Below are positions 1 through 8,399 of a stretch of DNA of 64,000 nt, piece by piece. A program made the translations under genes and the position numbers. Numbering within the stretch: the stretch's first letter is position 1; each line of letters opens with the position of its first letter. Origin of the DNA: Shouchella patagoniensis (GTDB taxonomy: Bacteria; Bacillota; Bacilli; Bacillales; Bacillaceae_D); contig NZ_KV917377.1 in NCBI RefSeq assembly GCF_002019705.1, positions 1,300,565 through 1,364,564 of the forward strand, read 5' to 3'. The notes beneath the pieces were generated by a model. That model was not told the origin of the DNA, did not search any database, and saw only the letters and a program-made list of their open reading frames with translations.

Positions 1-351
1 GATAAAAATGCCCAATTTATAAATGACTTATCTTTACAAAACGAAGAAAATGCCAAAAATTTACTCGTTCAAACTGTCTCCGTTACAATTATAAACACTG
101 AACAATATCATTTAAGTAGGCTCAATGTATACGAGTTAAGGCAACAAGTCCTAAAAGAACTGCAACACCTGCAAGGAACGAGTATTGAAACAATTGCAAG
201 TTTAATGGAAGTCATGGAGAGCGCAGTCGAAAACAAAACCTACAAAGTAAATGACAATGCTTATACTTTAGAAATTAAGCGCACTTACGCTTTACCTGAC
301 TTTCGTATTGATGTTGAAATAATAAAAGAGGAAAGCAAAACGACGAATTAA
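1..351 (+). CDS. ytrI: Sporulation protein YtrI, C-terminal part
   Basis: An open frame enters from the left edge and ends at TAA 349-351, giving 116 residues with no visible start. The visible part is hydrophilic and begins DKNAQFINDLSLQNEENA. It ends with an alternating strand-like region around KTYKVNDNAYTLEIKRTY. I recognise it as the C-terminal, probably extracytoplasmic part of YtrI, a mother-cell membrane protein of sporulation. In Bacillus this gene lies directly beside nrnA (ytqI), and here nrnA is convergent with it across a shared terminator. The membrane segment expected at the N-terminus lies outside the window. The assignment rests more on position than on a diagnostic motif. 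Confidence 0.6.
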   Translation, partial: DKNAQFINDLSLQNEENAKNLLVQTVSVTIINTEQYHLSRLNVYELRQQVLKELQHLQGTSIETIASLMEVMESAVENKTYKVNDNAYTLEIKRTYALPDFRIDVEIIKEESKTTN

Positions 352-377
352 AAAACAGGCTTCCGCCTGTTTTTTAA
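351..377. terminator. Bidirectional terminator between ytrI and nrnA
   Basis: The stem ACAGGC / GCCTGT (355-360 / 365-370) has loop TTCC. It is flanked by an A-run on the left and a T-run on the right, so it can serve both convergent genes. The nrnA stop codon lies inside its right flank. Confidence 0.8.
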
Positions 378-1303
378 TTTTGACATACTTGTAAAAGCTT
401 CTCTACAATGACTCCTGTTTCTTCCCACGAGTAAGCAGTTGCTCCAGCTGCAACTGGGTGTCCCCCACCGTTATGCTCTTTAGCAATCGTATTAATGACT
501 GTTTTTTTTGATCGAATACGGCAACGAATTGTCTCGCCTTCTTCAACAAAAAAGACCCATGCTGCTAATCCTTCAACATCTGCAAAGCTATTTACTAACA
601 AAGACGACTCATTTGCCGTTACGTCATAAGTCTCAAGCAAATCGGCTGGCAAGCGCATAACACCTACCTTTCCTTCGATCACTTCGAAATTTTGCAGAAT
701 ATACCCTTCAAGCCGTACCATTTTTAACGATTTCTTATACAGATTCACATAAAATTCCTGACTATCAAAACCTGTTTCTATTAATAATGCCGTACGTATC
801 ATTGTATCACTCGTTGTATTTCTGAACCTAAACCTCCCAGTGTCGCCGACAATACCACCGTAAAGAAGGAACGCTGACTCTTTGGTTAAATGAAGGAAAT
901 CGATTTCTTGTACAAGTGCTACTACGAGCTCGCTTGTTGAGCTAACTGTCGTATCAACATAAATAATATCTCCGTATGGTTCTTCATTTGGGTGATGATC
1001 TAACTTAATGAGTGTTTCTCCAAGCTTATAACGCTCATCACTTATACGCCCTGTATTCGCTGTATCACAGACAATAACAAGTGCTCCTTCATACATTGAA
1101 TCAGGAACACAATCCATTATCCCTAAAAAGGCTAATGAAGGTTCTTCTTCCCCCACAGCAAAAACGTTTTTTTCTGGAAATGCTGTTGCAATTATATTCT
1201 TTAAACCCAATTGAGATCCAAGTGCATCCGGATCGGGACGCATATGACGATGTATTATAATTGTTTTATATTCTTTCAATTTATCAGCTATACGAGCAAT
1301 CAT
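374..1303 (-). CDS. nrnA: Bifunctional oligoribonuclease / pAp phosphatase NrnA
   Basis: This DHH-DHHA1 family enzyme degrades 2-5 nt RNA fragments to mononucleotides and dephosphorylates 3'-phosphoadenosine 5'-phosphate in the cytoplasm. The DHH phosphoesterase motifs are visible: HRHMRPDPDALGSQ near residues 18-31, CDTAN near 80 and DHHPNEEPYGD near 103. The DHHA1 substrate-binding motif GGGHPVAAGA lies near the C-terminus. All expected metal-binding Asp and His residues are present. I start at ATG 1301-1303 because AGAGG lies 7 nt upstream; an ATG-initiated extension of 10 residues has no such site. The 309 residues match the usual family length. It is divergent from ytpI and convergent with ytrI, as in Bacillus. 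Confidence 0.93.
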   Translation of the reverse strand: MIARIADKLKEYKTIIIHRHMRPDPDALGSQLGLKNIIATAFPEKNVFAVGEEEPSLAFLGIMDCVPDSMYEGALVIVCDTANTGRISDERYKLGETLIKLDHHPNEEPYGDIIYVDTTVSSTSELVVALVQEIDFLHLTKESAFLLYGGIVGDTGRFRFRNTTSDTMIRTALLIETGFDSQEFYVNLYKKSLKMVRLEGYILQNFEVIEGKVGVMRLPADLLETYDVTANESSLLVNSFADVEGLAAWVFFVEEGETIRCRIRSKKTVINTIAKEHNGGGHPVAAGATAYSWEETGVIVEKLLQVCQN

Positions 1304-1326
1304 CTTTTCGCCTCTTTCTAAAAAAC

Positions 1327-1355
1327 TAGTCAAACTTGATAAATCACGCTACAAT
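1327..1355 (+). promoter_or_regulatory. Candidate sigma-A promoter for ytpI
   Basis: TAGTCA (1327-1332) and TACAAT (1350-1355) are 17 bp apart and lie 34 bp before the ytpI start. Each hexamer is only a partial match to consensus, so this is a weak call. Confidence 0.35.
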
Positions 1356-1388
1356 AGTGCTAGTGACCCTTACAAGGAGGATTCCTGA

Positions 1389-1673
1389 ATGGATCGGCTA
1401 TTTATTATTGTAGCGATTGCAGCTTTTTTACTTTATATCGTTACTCGAATCCGTGCTTTTCGCATGCAAGATTCTCTAGAAAAGCGTATTCTTGAATCGA
1501 GAGCAAAAACTGCACTCGGAACCGTTTTAGTAATGCTAAGCATTAACATGCTATTCTTTTCAATGTACACAGCCCTTGAAATCATTATTGGAGTGGTGTT
1601 CTTTGTTTTTGGAGCTGCTAATGCTGTTCATGGGTTTAAAGCTCATAAACATTATACTGCCCAACTTGATTAG
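1389..1673 (+). CDS. ytpI: YtpI-like small membrane protein
   Basis: A 94-residue protein of the YtpI family, function unknown. Three hydrophobic segments are visible: residues about 4-18, 44-62 and 62-80. A basic loop follows the first (TRIRAFRMQDSLEKR), and the C-terminus is His-rich. The ribosome site AAGGAGG lies 8 nt before the ATG. It is a single-gene unit followed directly by a strong terminator. Its position between nrnA and ytoI matches B. subtilis and supports orthology. No catalytic motif is present. Confidence 0.85.
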   Translation: MDRLFIIVAIAAFLLYIVTRIRAFRMQDSLEKRILESRAKTALGTVLVMLSINMLFFSMYTALEIIIGVVFFVFGAANAVHGFKAHKHYTAQLD

Positions 1674-1702
1674 CTTGTCCATTCTAACGGACAAGCTTTT
1701 TT
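1672..1702 (+). terminator. Terminator after ytpI
   Basis: A 9-bp stem, AGCTTGTCC / GGACAAGCT (1672-1680 / 1689-1697), is followed by a T-run. It starts within the ytpI stop region. The other strand has no U-tract, so it mainly serves ytpI. Confidence 0.85.
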
Positions 1703-1726
1703 CAATCAAGCATCCCCATAATTATC

Positions 1727-3034
1727 TTATTCAATTAACTGTGCAGTTAACATGCCTTTTCCAACGAGCTCACCTTCTCTAAAAATCGAAACATCAAACT
1801 TGCCATGTTTACGTCCAATTTCAAGTACTTCGGGCAATACCATTAGTTGACTATCAATCTGTACCGGTTTCAGAAAATAAATTGTGATATTCTCAAGTAC
1901 AATATCCCCACGCTTGTGTTTTCTCATCGTTCGTCTCGTCGCTTCAACCATAATGGTTGTTACCACTCCATAAGAAATCGTTCCTACTTGATCCGTCATT
2001 TGCGGACTAATTTCAACAGTATAAAACACATCATTTCCTGATGGCTTTTCTTCCATGCGACTTGTTACAATCTCTTCAATCGTTTCACCAACATGAGGTT
2101 GTCTCTGAGTTGTTTGCATTGCTTTTAAAACATCTTGTCGACTGACAACACCAATAAGCTTACGACCACTATCCGTCACCGGCAATAGTTCAATCCCTTG
2201 CCAGACCATAATATGTGCAACTGATGCTATAGACGTTCGTTCATTTACAGTAATTGGGTTTGCTGTCATTACTTTTTCGATCGGCAAATGTTTTGGTTGG
2301 TCGAACACATCTTTAGCTGCAACCATTCCTTGTACTCGCATATTACTGTCAACCACGGGATAACGACTGTGGCCAGTGCGAGCATTTAATTCTTGCCATT
2401 TACTCACTTGGTTAGTAACAGTCATGTAATAAGTGTCTTGTAATGGAATTAAAATGTCATCAACAAGTATAATTTCTTTTTTAATCAGTTGGTCATAAAT
2501 GGCTCGATTAATCATTGCTGCCACAGTAAATGTATCATAAGATGTTGTAATGACTGGTAAATCAAGTTCGTCTGCCAATCGAATTACATCCGTACTCGTG
2601 TCAAAACCACCCGTAATTAATACAGCAGCTCCCGTTTCAAGAGCAATTTTATGAACTTGGTAGCGATTCCCAACTATAAGCAAATTACCAGCAGTTACAT
2701 AACGCATCATTGCTTCAGTTTTCATTGCACCAATAACAAAGCGGTTCAGCGTTTTGTGTAGTCCCGTCCGTCCACCAAGCACTTGACCATCAACAATATT
2801 CACCACTTCTGCATACGTGAGCTTCTCGATATTATCTTTTTTCTTCTTCTCAATCCTGATCGTACCAACACGTTCAATTGTTGAAACGAGCCCTTGCGTC
2901 TCCGCTTCTTTTATCGCTCGATATGCAGTTCCTTCACTAACAGACAAAGCCTTTGCAATTTGTCTAACCGATATTTTACCACCAATCGGCAGTTGAGATA
3001 TGTATTCTAGTAACTGTTCATGTTTTGTTGTCAC
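1727..3034 (-). CDS. ytoI: YtoI: HTH, DRTGG, CBS pair and hotdog-domain protein
   Basis: A 435-residue multidomain protein. Residues 1-60 form a winged-helix-like HTH (ISVRQIAKALSVSEGTAYRAIKEAE). Residues about 70-185 form a DRTGG domain. About 195-310 hold two CBS motifs (VDSNMRVQGMVAAKDV and GRKLIGVVSRQDV). The C-terminus looks like a hotdog thioesterase fold. CBS and DRTGG modules usually bind adenine nucleotides, so a nucleotide-sensing regulator is plausible. Its true ligand is unknown. The start is GTG 3032-3034, matching the family N-terminus (TKHEQLLEYI). Its ribosome site is poor, only a GGTG five nt upstream, which suggests weak translation or an unrecognised leader. Confidence 0.88.
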   Translation of the reverse strand: MTTKHEQLLEYISQLPIGGKISVRQIAKALSVSEGTAYRAIKEAETQGLVSTIERVGTIRIEKKKKDNIEKLTYAEVVNIVDGQVLGGRTGLHKTLNRFVIGAMKTEAMMRYVTAGNLLIVGNRYQVHKIALETGAAVLITGGFDTSTDVIRLADELDLPVITTSYDTFTVAAMINRAIYDQLIKKEIILVDDILIPLQDTYYMTVTNQVSKWQELNARTGHSRYPVVDSNMRVQGMVAAKDVFDQPKHLPIEKVMTANPITVNERTSIASVAHIMVWQGIELLPVTDSGRKLIGVVSRQDVLKAMQTTQRQPHVGETIEEIVTSRMEEKPSGNDVFYTVEISPQMTDQVGTISYGVVTTIMVEATRRTMRKHKRGDIVLENITIYFLKPVQIDSQLMVLPEVLEIGRKHGKFDVSIFREGELVGKGMLTAQLIE

Positions 3035-3107
3035 GTTGGCACCACGCTTTCACCGTATCACTCTTATTTTACCAGTATACGACTTGACGCAGTGCCCTAG
3101 CAACTTC

Positions 3108-3350
3108 TTATCCAAATTGCCGTTCTTTTTCCATCGTCTCACGTTCTTCTTCTTCCGTTGGTAGATCCATGACTCTTCGCGATTGTTTTAATAAGGCAAG
3201 TCCGTTTCCAGCAATAACTAACGCACAAAAAACAATCCAACTATAAGCAAAGATTTGATTTAATCCCTGACCTTCAAATGGCAACCTCTCAAAAGCATAA
3301 GCCGCGAGAATACATGCTAGTAGTAAACAAATGAGTGCACGTTGTTTCAT
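3108..3350 (-). CDS. Small two-helix membrane protein
   Basis: I do not recognise this 80-residue protein. Two hydrophobic helices are visible, at residues about 4-20 and 33-53, separated by a short loop with ERLPFEGQG. The C-terminal tail is highly charged (PTEEEERETMEKERQFG). It starts at ATG 3348-3350 with AAGGGGGTG upstream. It lies 73 bp before ytoI on the same strand with no terminator between, so the two may be cotranscribed. It looks like a small regulatory or structural membrane protein, but no function can be given. Confidence 0.7.
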   Translation of the reverse strand: MKQRALICLLLACILAAYAFERLPFEGQGLNQIFAYSWIVFCALVIAGNGLALLKQSRRVMDLPTEEEERETMEKERQFG

Positions 3351-3392
3351 TTACACACCCCCTTGTCCACTACTGTATGAAATGACTATCAA

Positions 3393-3420
3393 AAAAAGAA
3401 CGCTCATTGGCGTTCTTTTT
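3393..3420 (-). terminator. Terminator after ytkL
   Basis: The perfect stem AAAAAGAACGC / GCGTTCTTTTT (3393-3403 / 3410-3420) has loop TCATTG. It is A/T-flanked on both sides and lies 111 bp after the ytkL stop, ahead of the next same-strand gene. Confidence 0.75.
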
Positions 3421-3530
3421 CAGAAATTGACGTTAAACTTTTCTTGGTGTAAAACATTCGACGTCTTTCGTTCGTCTTATTTTTATTATTGCATACGCTT
3501 AAAGTTTAAACGATAAACGTGTTCTTTTTA

Positions 3531-4217
3531 CTAAAGTTCGATTACCTGCCCAGCTTCTAGGAGCTTGCCTTTTCCATCAGAAAGACTGTCTATAAATACC
3601 TTAGGATTTTGTTTAATTGGAGGGAACGTATTGTAATGAATAGGGACAGAAGTCGTTGCACCAATCCATTCAACTGCTATTTTCGCATCCTCTGGTCCCA
3701 TTGTGAAATTATCACCTATTGGCACAAATGCTAAATCAATATCATTATATTCTCCAATTAATTTCATATCACTGAATAATGCAGTGTCCCCCAAATGGTA
3801 AATCGTCTTCCCCTCAGCAGTAAACAAGATTCCACCTGGCATGCCAGTGTAGACAATTCGCTTGTTTTCCTCTTCTGTAAATGAAGAACCATGGAAAGCT
3901 TGTGTGAATTTAACTCGACCAAAATCAAATTCATATGCGCCTCCAATTGACATTGGATGAACATTCTCTACACCGCGGAATCCCATATAAGTTGCAAGTT
4001 CTGCAACAGCTACAACTAAAGCTCCTGAACGCTTAGCAATTTCAACTGTATCCCCGACATGATCATTATGACCATGAGTTAACAAGATAACATCTGGATT
4101 TTCTTCCTCCGCTTTTAAATCAGTCAGCTCATTTCCCGTAATAAATGGGTCAATTAGAATAACCTTTTCATTTGTTTCAATTTTTACAACTGAATGTCCA
4201 TGGTAACTTACTTTCAT
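3531..4217 (-). CDS. ytkL: UPF0173 metal-dependent hydrolase YtkL
   Basis: A 228-residue metallo-beta-lactamase-fold hydrolase of the UPF0173 group. The metal motif HxHxDH appears as [10 protein letters not shown] near residue 53. Further ligands are seen at FHGSSF near 113, HLGDTALF near 147 and PIHYNTFP near 197. The N-terminus [15 protein letters not shown] is typical of the group. The physiological substrate is unknown. I choose ATG 4215-4217 because the first possible codon, TTG 18 nt upstream, lies inside the ribosome site GGAGGG. The gene is divergent from the M24 peptidase. Confidence 0.9.
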   Translation of the reverse strand: MKVSYHGHSVVKIETNEKVILIDPFITGNELTDLKAEEENPDVILLTHGHNDHVGDTVEIAKRSGALVVAVAELATYMGFRGVENVHPMSIGGAYEFDFGRVKFTQAFHGSSFTEEENKRIVYTGMPGGILFTAEGKTIYHLGDTALFSDMKLIGEYNDIDLAFVPIGDNFTMGPEDAKIAVEWIGATTSVPIHYNTFPPIKQNPKVFIDSLSDGKGKLLEAGQVIEL

Positions 4218-4273
4218 TACGCCAGCTCCCTCCAATTAATTCTATTTTATGAATAACCCTTTCAGCATACAGC

Positions 4274-4302
4274 TAAACATTCACTCTTACATAGCGTATA
4301 CT
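4274..4302 (+). promoter_or_regulatory. Candidate sigma-A promoter for the M24 peptidase
   Basis: TAAACA (4274-4279) and TATACT (4297-4302) are exactly 17 bp apart and lie 22 bp before the start codon. The match is good but not perfect. Confidence 0.5.
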
Positions 4303-4324
4303 AATTAAGAAAGGAGAGGTATAT

Positions 4325-5431
4325 ATGGAAGAGTTACGACTTAAAAAATTACAAGAACATATCAAAAAAGAAAGCGCTTGGTTTGCATTTATAACGAGTA
4401 AAGAAAATGTGTTTTATTTAACTGGTTTGCTCGCAAATCCTCACGAACGGCTTATTGCGTTATTTGTATTAGAAAACGATTATTATCTTGTTATTCCCAA
4501 AATGGAACAAGAAGTTGTAAGAGATGCTGGTTATAGTGACGAACTAGTTACATATAGTGACCATGAAAATGTTTGGGACCTAATTAAGAGCCGACTAGAG
4601 AAATCCACTCACGCATCCAGTAAAGTGTTAATTGAACAGCGAACGGTTTCCTATGAACGAGTGCTTGAGTTGGACAAACTTAGCGATTCACTAGAATTTA
4701 TCGATTGCGAACCTGTCATGATGTCCCAGCGGTTAATTAAAACAGAAGTAGAGTTAGAAACCTTGCAAAGGGCAGCTGCTTTTGCAGATGTAGGTGTAGA
4801 ATTTGGGATCAATGCGCTGAAAACTGGAGTAACAGAGCTTGAAGTCATTGCCGAAATCGAATACCAATTAAAAAAGCAAGGTATTCGGGAAATGTCGTTT
4901 CAAACAACGGTTTTATTCGGAGACCACGCTGCCTCGCCCCATGGGAAACCAGGAGATCGCGCACTTCAAGAAGGAGAATTTGTTTTATTTGATTTAGGAG
5001 TCGTCCTTGATGGATATTGCTCTGACATTACACGTACCGTTGCGTATGGTGAAGTAAACGATCAAGCAAAAGCTATTTATGAAGTAGTTCTAGATGCTCA
5101 GAATGCTGCTCTACACGCTGCTAAACCTGGAATCATTATCGGTGATCTTGACCTTACTGCCAGAACAGTCATCTCCGAAGCAGGCTTTGGTGACTATTTT
5201 CCACACCGACTTGGGCACGGACTCGGCATTGATGTTCATGAAGCACCATCAATGAGCCAAGAAAATAAAGATACTCTTCAATTAGGAATGACCTTTACAA
5301 TTGAACCAGGAATTTATGTTCCAAATGTAGCTGGAGTGCGTATTGAAGATGATGTGGTTGTCACCGAAGACGGAGGAGTACCATTAACTATTTTTCCAAA
5401 GACACTTCTTACCATTCCACCTACGTCTTAA
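4325..5431 (+). CDS. M24 family Xaa-Pro peptidase
   Basis: A 368-residue cytosolic Xaa-Pro dipeptidase or aminopeptidase of the pita-bread fold. The N-terminal creatinase-like domain spans about 1-135 (FITSKENVFYLTGLL). The catalytic domain shows all five metal ligands. Two Asp lie in LFDLGVVLDGYCSDITRT near 222-236, one His in HRLGHGLGIDVHE near 296, and two Glu in FTIEPGIYV and GVRIEDDVVV near 328 and 342. The site GGAGAGG precedes ATG 4325. It most resembles B. subtilis YkvY; the precise peptide specificity cannot be read. It is a single gene between its own promoter and a strong terminator. Confidence 0.88.
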   Translation: MEELRLKKLQEHIKKESAWFAFITSKENVFYLTGLLANPHERLIALFVLENDYYLVIPKMEQEVVRDAGYSDELVTYSDHENVWDLIKSRLEKSTHASSKVLIEQRTVSYERVLELDKLSDSLEFIDCEPVMMSQRLIKTEVELETLQRAAAFADVGVEFGINALKTGVTELEVIAEIEYQLKKQGIREMSFQTTVLFGDHAASPHGKPGDRALQEGEFVLFDLGVVLDGYCSDITRTVAYGEVNDQAKAIYEVVLDAQNAALHAAKPGIIIGDLDLTARTVISEAGFGDYFPHRLGHGLGIDVHEAPSMSQENKDTLQLGMTFTIEPGIYVPNVAGVRIEDDVVVTEDGGVPLTIFPKTLLTIPPTS

Positions 5432-5436
5432 AAACT

Positions 5437-5465
5437 AAAACGCGGCCTTGTCAGGGCCGCGTTTT
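5437..5465. terminator. Bidirectional terminator
   Basis: The stem CGCGGCC / GGCCGCG (5441-5447 / 5455-5461) is extended by AAAA / TTTT. It separates the M24 peptidase from the convergent secreted-protein gene. Confidence 0.85.
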
Positions 5466-5468
5466 GAT

Positions 5469-5846
5469 TTATTTCGTCCATAACCATGTAAAGCGTTTGC
5501 TATCTTTATTCATCCAACGAATTTCCAAACGTTCCAGATGAGGAAAACGTTGTTTTAATCTTTCTGCGTATTCCTCCGCAGTTGTTTGTTCGTTTAATTG
5601 TAGTTCACTCAAAAGTTGCCTCACATGAAGTTGTGCTTCTTTTCCTTTTTGAACAGTATTTCCTACCTCATACTCGTAATGATCTGGATTATCGTATTCC
5701 CACTCATAAATAATTTCATTTTCAATAAGGGTTACCCTTACAGAAGAAGAGTCCATTAATTCAGAGCCGGAAACAGCATTTGTTGGAGAAGATACTGAAG
5801 CAGTGTACAAGATTATCGTCAACATAATTAAAACAATTTTCTTCAC
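5469..5846 (-). CDS. Predicted secreted protein, unknown function
   Basis: A 125-residue protein with a clear N-terminal signal peptide: basic KK, then a hydrophobic run about 4-18, with likely processing near the SSPTNA segment. The mature part is acidic (IIYEWEYDNPDHYEYEVG) and ends in an aromatic RFTWLWTK. No Cys lipobox was seen. The start is GTG 5844-5846 with GAGGTGG a few bases upstream. I do not recognise the family. It is downstream of ytkK on the same strand (50 bp) and probably shares its transcript. Confidence 0.7.
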   Translation of the reverse strand: MKKIVLIMLTIILYTASVSSPTNAVSGSELMDSSSVRVTLIENEIIYEWEYDNPDHYEYEVGNTVQKGKEAQLHVRQLLSELQLNEQTTAEEYAERLKQRFPHLERLEIRWMNKDSKRFTWLWTK

Positions 5847-5896
5847 TTAGCCACCTCTTTTTTAATAAGGTGTTCATTCAAAAAAGATTCTATGCA

Positions 5897-6649
5897 CTAG
5901 CGGTATCGATGAATAACATCCACTCCACCAGTTACTTCAACCACGGTTCCAGTTACCATATCCGCGTTATCTTCACATAAAAACAAAACAGTTCTAGCAA
6001 TATCTTCACCCGTCCCAGAACGACCAATGGGTGTATCACTATCTTTATGTATACGTGCTTCTGCAATAGTAGCTTCTTTCATCTCACCCATAATGTTGCC
6101 TGGGCAAACCATATTAGCAGTAATTCCATATTCGGCTTCTTCAATTGACACTGTTTTCATTAGGGAAACAAGTCCGACTTTTGCAGCTGCATATGCAGAC
6201 CGATAAACCCAACCTGGTGCACTGTTGGCTCCTTGAAATCCATAAAAAACAATACGTCCGAATTGCTGATCTCTCATTACTGGAACAATATGTTTTAGCA
6301 AGTGAAAAGCAGAATGGAGATTCCCATCCATCATATAATCCCATTCACTTTCTTCGTAATCTAGTAGCTTTTTCTTTTCAAAAACATACGGACCAGCATT
6401 ATGAATAAATATATCAATTTTGCCTGCAAAACGAATAGCTGCTTGTGCAATTCGGTTGCAGTCGTCTTTTTTTGTTACATCTGCCTGGACAAGATGCAGG
6501 ACGCTTTCTCCCCATTTTTCTTGGAGCCTCAGCGCTTGTTGTTCATCACTGAAATAGGTAACGGTAACACTGTAACCACTCTCAATCAATGCCTCTGTTA
6601 CCTTTAAACCAAGACCTTTCGTACCCGCAGTAATTAATGCATGCCGCAT
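5897..6649 (-). CDS. ytkK: Short-chain dehydrogenase YtkK
   Basis: A 250-residue SDR oxidoreductase with a Rossmann fold. The cofactor motif is ITAGTKGLGLKV near residues 7-18, followed by the structural motif HNAGPY near 86. The active-site pair is YRSAYAAAK near 150-158. The basic-residue pattern was not analysed far enough to choose NAD or NADP. Similar Bacillus proteins are annotated as 3-oxoacyl-ACP reductase-like; the substrate is unknown. The site AGAGGTGG lies 7 nt before ATG 6647-6649. Synteny with ytkL and argH supports the ytkK name. Confidence 0.85.
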   Translation of the reverse strand: MRHALITAGTKGLGLKVTEALIESGYSVTVTYFSDEQQALRLQEKWGESVLHLVQADVTKKDDCNRIAQAAIRFAGKIDIFIHNAGPYVFEKKKLLDYEESEWDYMMDGNLHSAFHLLKHIVPVMRDQQFGRIVFYGFQGANSAPGWVYRSAYAAAKVGLVSLMKTVSIEEAEYGITANMVCPGNIMGEMKEATIAEARIHKDSDTPIGRSGTGEDIARTVLFLCEDNADMVTGTVVEVTGGVDVIHRYR

Positions 6650-6741
6650 GTTCTGTCCACCTCTTCAACGTTTTGAAGTCGTATCTAGAGAAACATTTCT
6701 CTCTCTTTATTCAACGATACAACATTGATTTAGTCAAACGC

Positions 6742-6766
6742 AAAAAAAAAGACAGCAAATGCTGCC
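6742..6766 (-). terminator. Terminator after the 46-residue ORF
   Basis: On the minus strand, GGCAGC-ATTT-GCTGTC (6766 to 6751) is followed by nine T. It ends the transcript of the small ORF before ytkK. Confidence 0.75.
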
Positions 6767-6807
6767 TTTAAGGTTATAAGACTCATTAAATCTAGCATGA
6801 AGCACAA

Positions 6808-6948
6808 TTACCTTTCCTTATCTCCCTTTGGTGCTTTTACTTGTTCATCTGCCGTTCCTTGAGCATAGGATGCAAGCAATTGATCATGAGAGATATGCTC
6901 TCCTTCTTCCCATTGTGTATCCTTATTACCTTCTTGCTCTTTTTTCAT
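6808..6948 (-). CDS. Small hydrophilic protein, 46 residues
   Basis: A short ORF read directly from the minus strand: MKKEQEGNKDTQWEEGEHI followed by SHDQLLASYAQGTADEQVKA and PKGDKER. It has an excellent ribosome site, AAGGAGG, 7 nt before ATG 6946-6948, and its own downstream terminator. Both argue that it is real. It is very hydrophilic with no Cys and no membrane segment. It occupies the slot that small genes such as ytzD fill in B. subtilis, but I cannot confirm orthology. It begins 33 bp after the argH terminator, so it needs readthrough or a promoter overlapping that hairpin. Confidence 0.65.
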   Translation of the reverse strand: MKKEQEGNKDTQWEEGEHISHDQLLASYAQGTADEQVKAPKGDKER

Positions 6949-6981
6949 TTGATCGCCTCCTTGTCACTAGTCTGTCTCAAT

Positions 6982-7020
6982 AAAAAGAAATAAACCCTCC
7001 AAAAGAGGGTTTATTTCTTT
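6982..7020 (-). terminator. Terminator after argGH
   Basis: A long near-perfect stem (6984-6999 / 7005-7020, core AAACCCTC / GAGGGTTT) is followed on the minus strand by a T-run. The argH stop codon lies inside the right arm. Confidence 0.85.
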
Positions 7021-8399
7021 GATACAGCTCCAAGGATTACATAGGCTTTATCTAACGCTTTTTTCACTTGTGTAAAGCCAGTTCCCCCTGCACTATTTCT
7101 GCGCGCCACCACCGTTTTTGGTTGTAAAACTTCATAAATGTCTGTTTCGAATAAATAACTTGCTTGTTTATAGTCTTCCATTTTTAAATCGAGTAAGAAC
7201 ATGTCTTGCTGAATCGCAGTCAAAACAAGTTTACCCACCACTTCATGAGCCTCACGGAAAGGCATTCCTTTTGTCGCCAAGTAATCTGCTAACTCTGTTG
7301 CATTTGAAAAATCTTGCGCCACTGCCTTCTCCATTGTTTCCTGCTTAACAGTCATTGTTTCAATCATACCAGCAAAAATCCGTAAGGAACCTTTAACCGT
7401 TTGTACAGTATCAAACATGCCTTCTTTGTCTTCTTGCATGTCTTTATTATACGCCAGCGGCAAGCCCTTAAGTGTCGTTAATAAACCAAACAAATTGCCA
7501 TAGACACGTCCAGTTTTTCCACGAATCAACTCAGCCATATCTGGGTTTTTCTTTTGAGGCATAATGCTCGATCCTGTTGCAAATGCATCATCCATCTCAA
7601 TAAATTGAAATTCTTGGGAAGACCACAAAATAAGCTCTTCGCATAATCTTGATAAATGCATCATCAAGGTTGAAGATGCGCTGAGAAATTCAACTATAAA
7701 ATCTCGATCGCTAACGGCATCTAAACTGTTCTCATAAATCCCATCAAAGCCAAGTAATTCAGCAGATAAGTTCCGATCGATTGGAAATGTCGTTCCAGCT
7801 AAAGCACCCGCACCAAGCGGGGACATATTAACTCGCTTTAAACTATCTTTAAGACGACCATAGTCACGCTCAAGCATCCAAAAGTAAGCAAGGAGATGAT
7901 GGGCAAATGAAACAGGTTGAGCACGTTGAAGATGTGTATATCCTGGAATAAGCGTTTCAACATGAAGCTCTGCCTGTTTCGTGAGTGCTTCTTGCACTGC
8001 ACGGACAGCTTCCATAATAACTTTTGTCTCTTTTGTTAAATATAAATGCATATCTGTTGCTACTTGGTCGTTTCGGCTTCTGCCAGTATGCAGCTTTCCT
8101 CCTAATGGCCCAATTTCATCAATTAGTTGCTTCTCCAAGTTTAAATGGATATCTTCCTCGGCAACAGAGAAAGCTAGCGTACCTGCTTCTGCTTTTTTTC
8201 GCAGTGTATTTAACCCTGCCTTAATTTGTTCTGCCTCCTCTTTAGTTACAATCTCACAAGCTGCAAGCATCGTTACATGAGCGATACTCCCCTCAATGTC
8301 TTCAAACACAAGCTGCTTATCAAAACCGATGGAGGCACCAAATTCGTCTACCCATTCTTCTGCAGATTTTGTAAATCTTCCGCCCCAGAGCTTGCTCAC
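7011..8399 (-). CDS. argH: Argininosuccinate lyase
   Basis: Catalyses the last step of arginine synthesis, splitting argininosuccinate into arginine and fumarate; a cytosolic homotetramer. The fumarate-lyase superfamily signature [12 protein letters not shown] is visible near residues 277-288, and [11 protein letters not shown] near 108 is the usual substrate loop. The 462 residues are normal length. I start at GTG 8397-8399 ([10 protein letters not shown]), preceded by AAGGAGG inside the argG 3' end. A longer in-frame ATG 60 nt upstream only runs back through argG. GTG overlaps the argG stop as GTGA, so translation is coupled. Confidence 0.96.
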   Translation of the reverse strand: MSKLWGGRFTKSAEEWVDEFGASIGFDKQLVFEDIEGSIAHVTMLAACEIVTKEEAEQIKAGLNTLRKKAEAGTLAFSVAEEDIHLNLEKQLIDEIGPLGGKLHTGRSRNDQVATDMHLYLTKETKVIMEAVRAVQEALTKQAELHVETLIPGYTHLQRAQPVSFAHHLLAYFWMLERDYGRLKDSLKRVNMSPLGAGALAGTTFPIDRNLSAELLGFDGIYENSLDAVSDRDFIVEFLSASSTLMMHLSRLCEELILWSSQEFQFIEMDDAFATGSSIMPQKKNPDMAELIRGKTGRVYGNLFGLLTTLKGLPLAYNKDMQEDKEGMFDTVQTVKGSLRIFAGMIETMTVKQETMEKAVAQDFSNATELADYLATKGMPFREAHEVVGKLVLTAIQQDMFLLDLKMEDYKQASYLFETDIYEVLQPKTVVARRNSAGGTGFTQVKKALDKAYVILGAVSKK

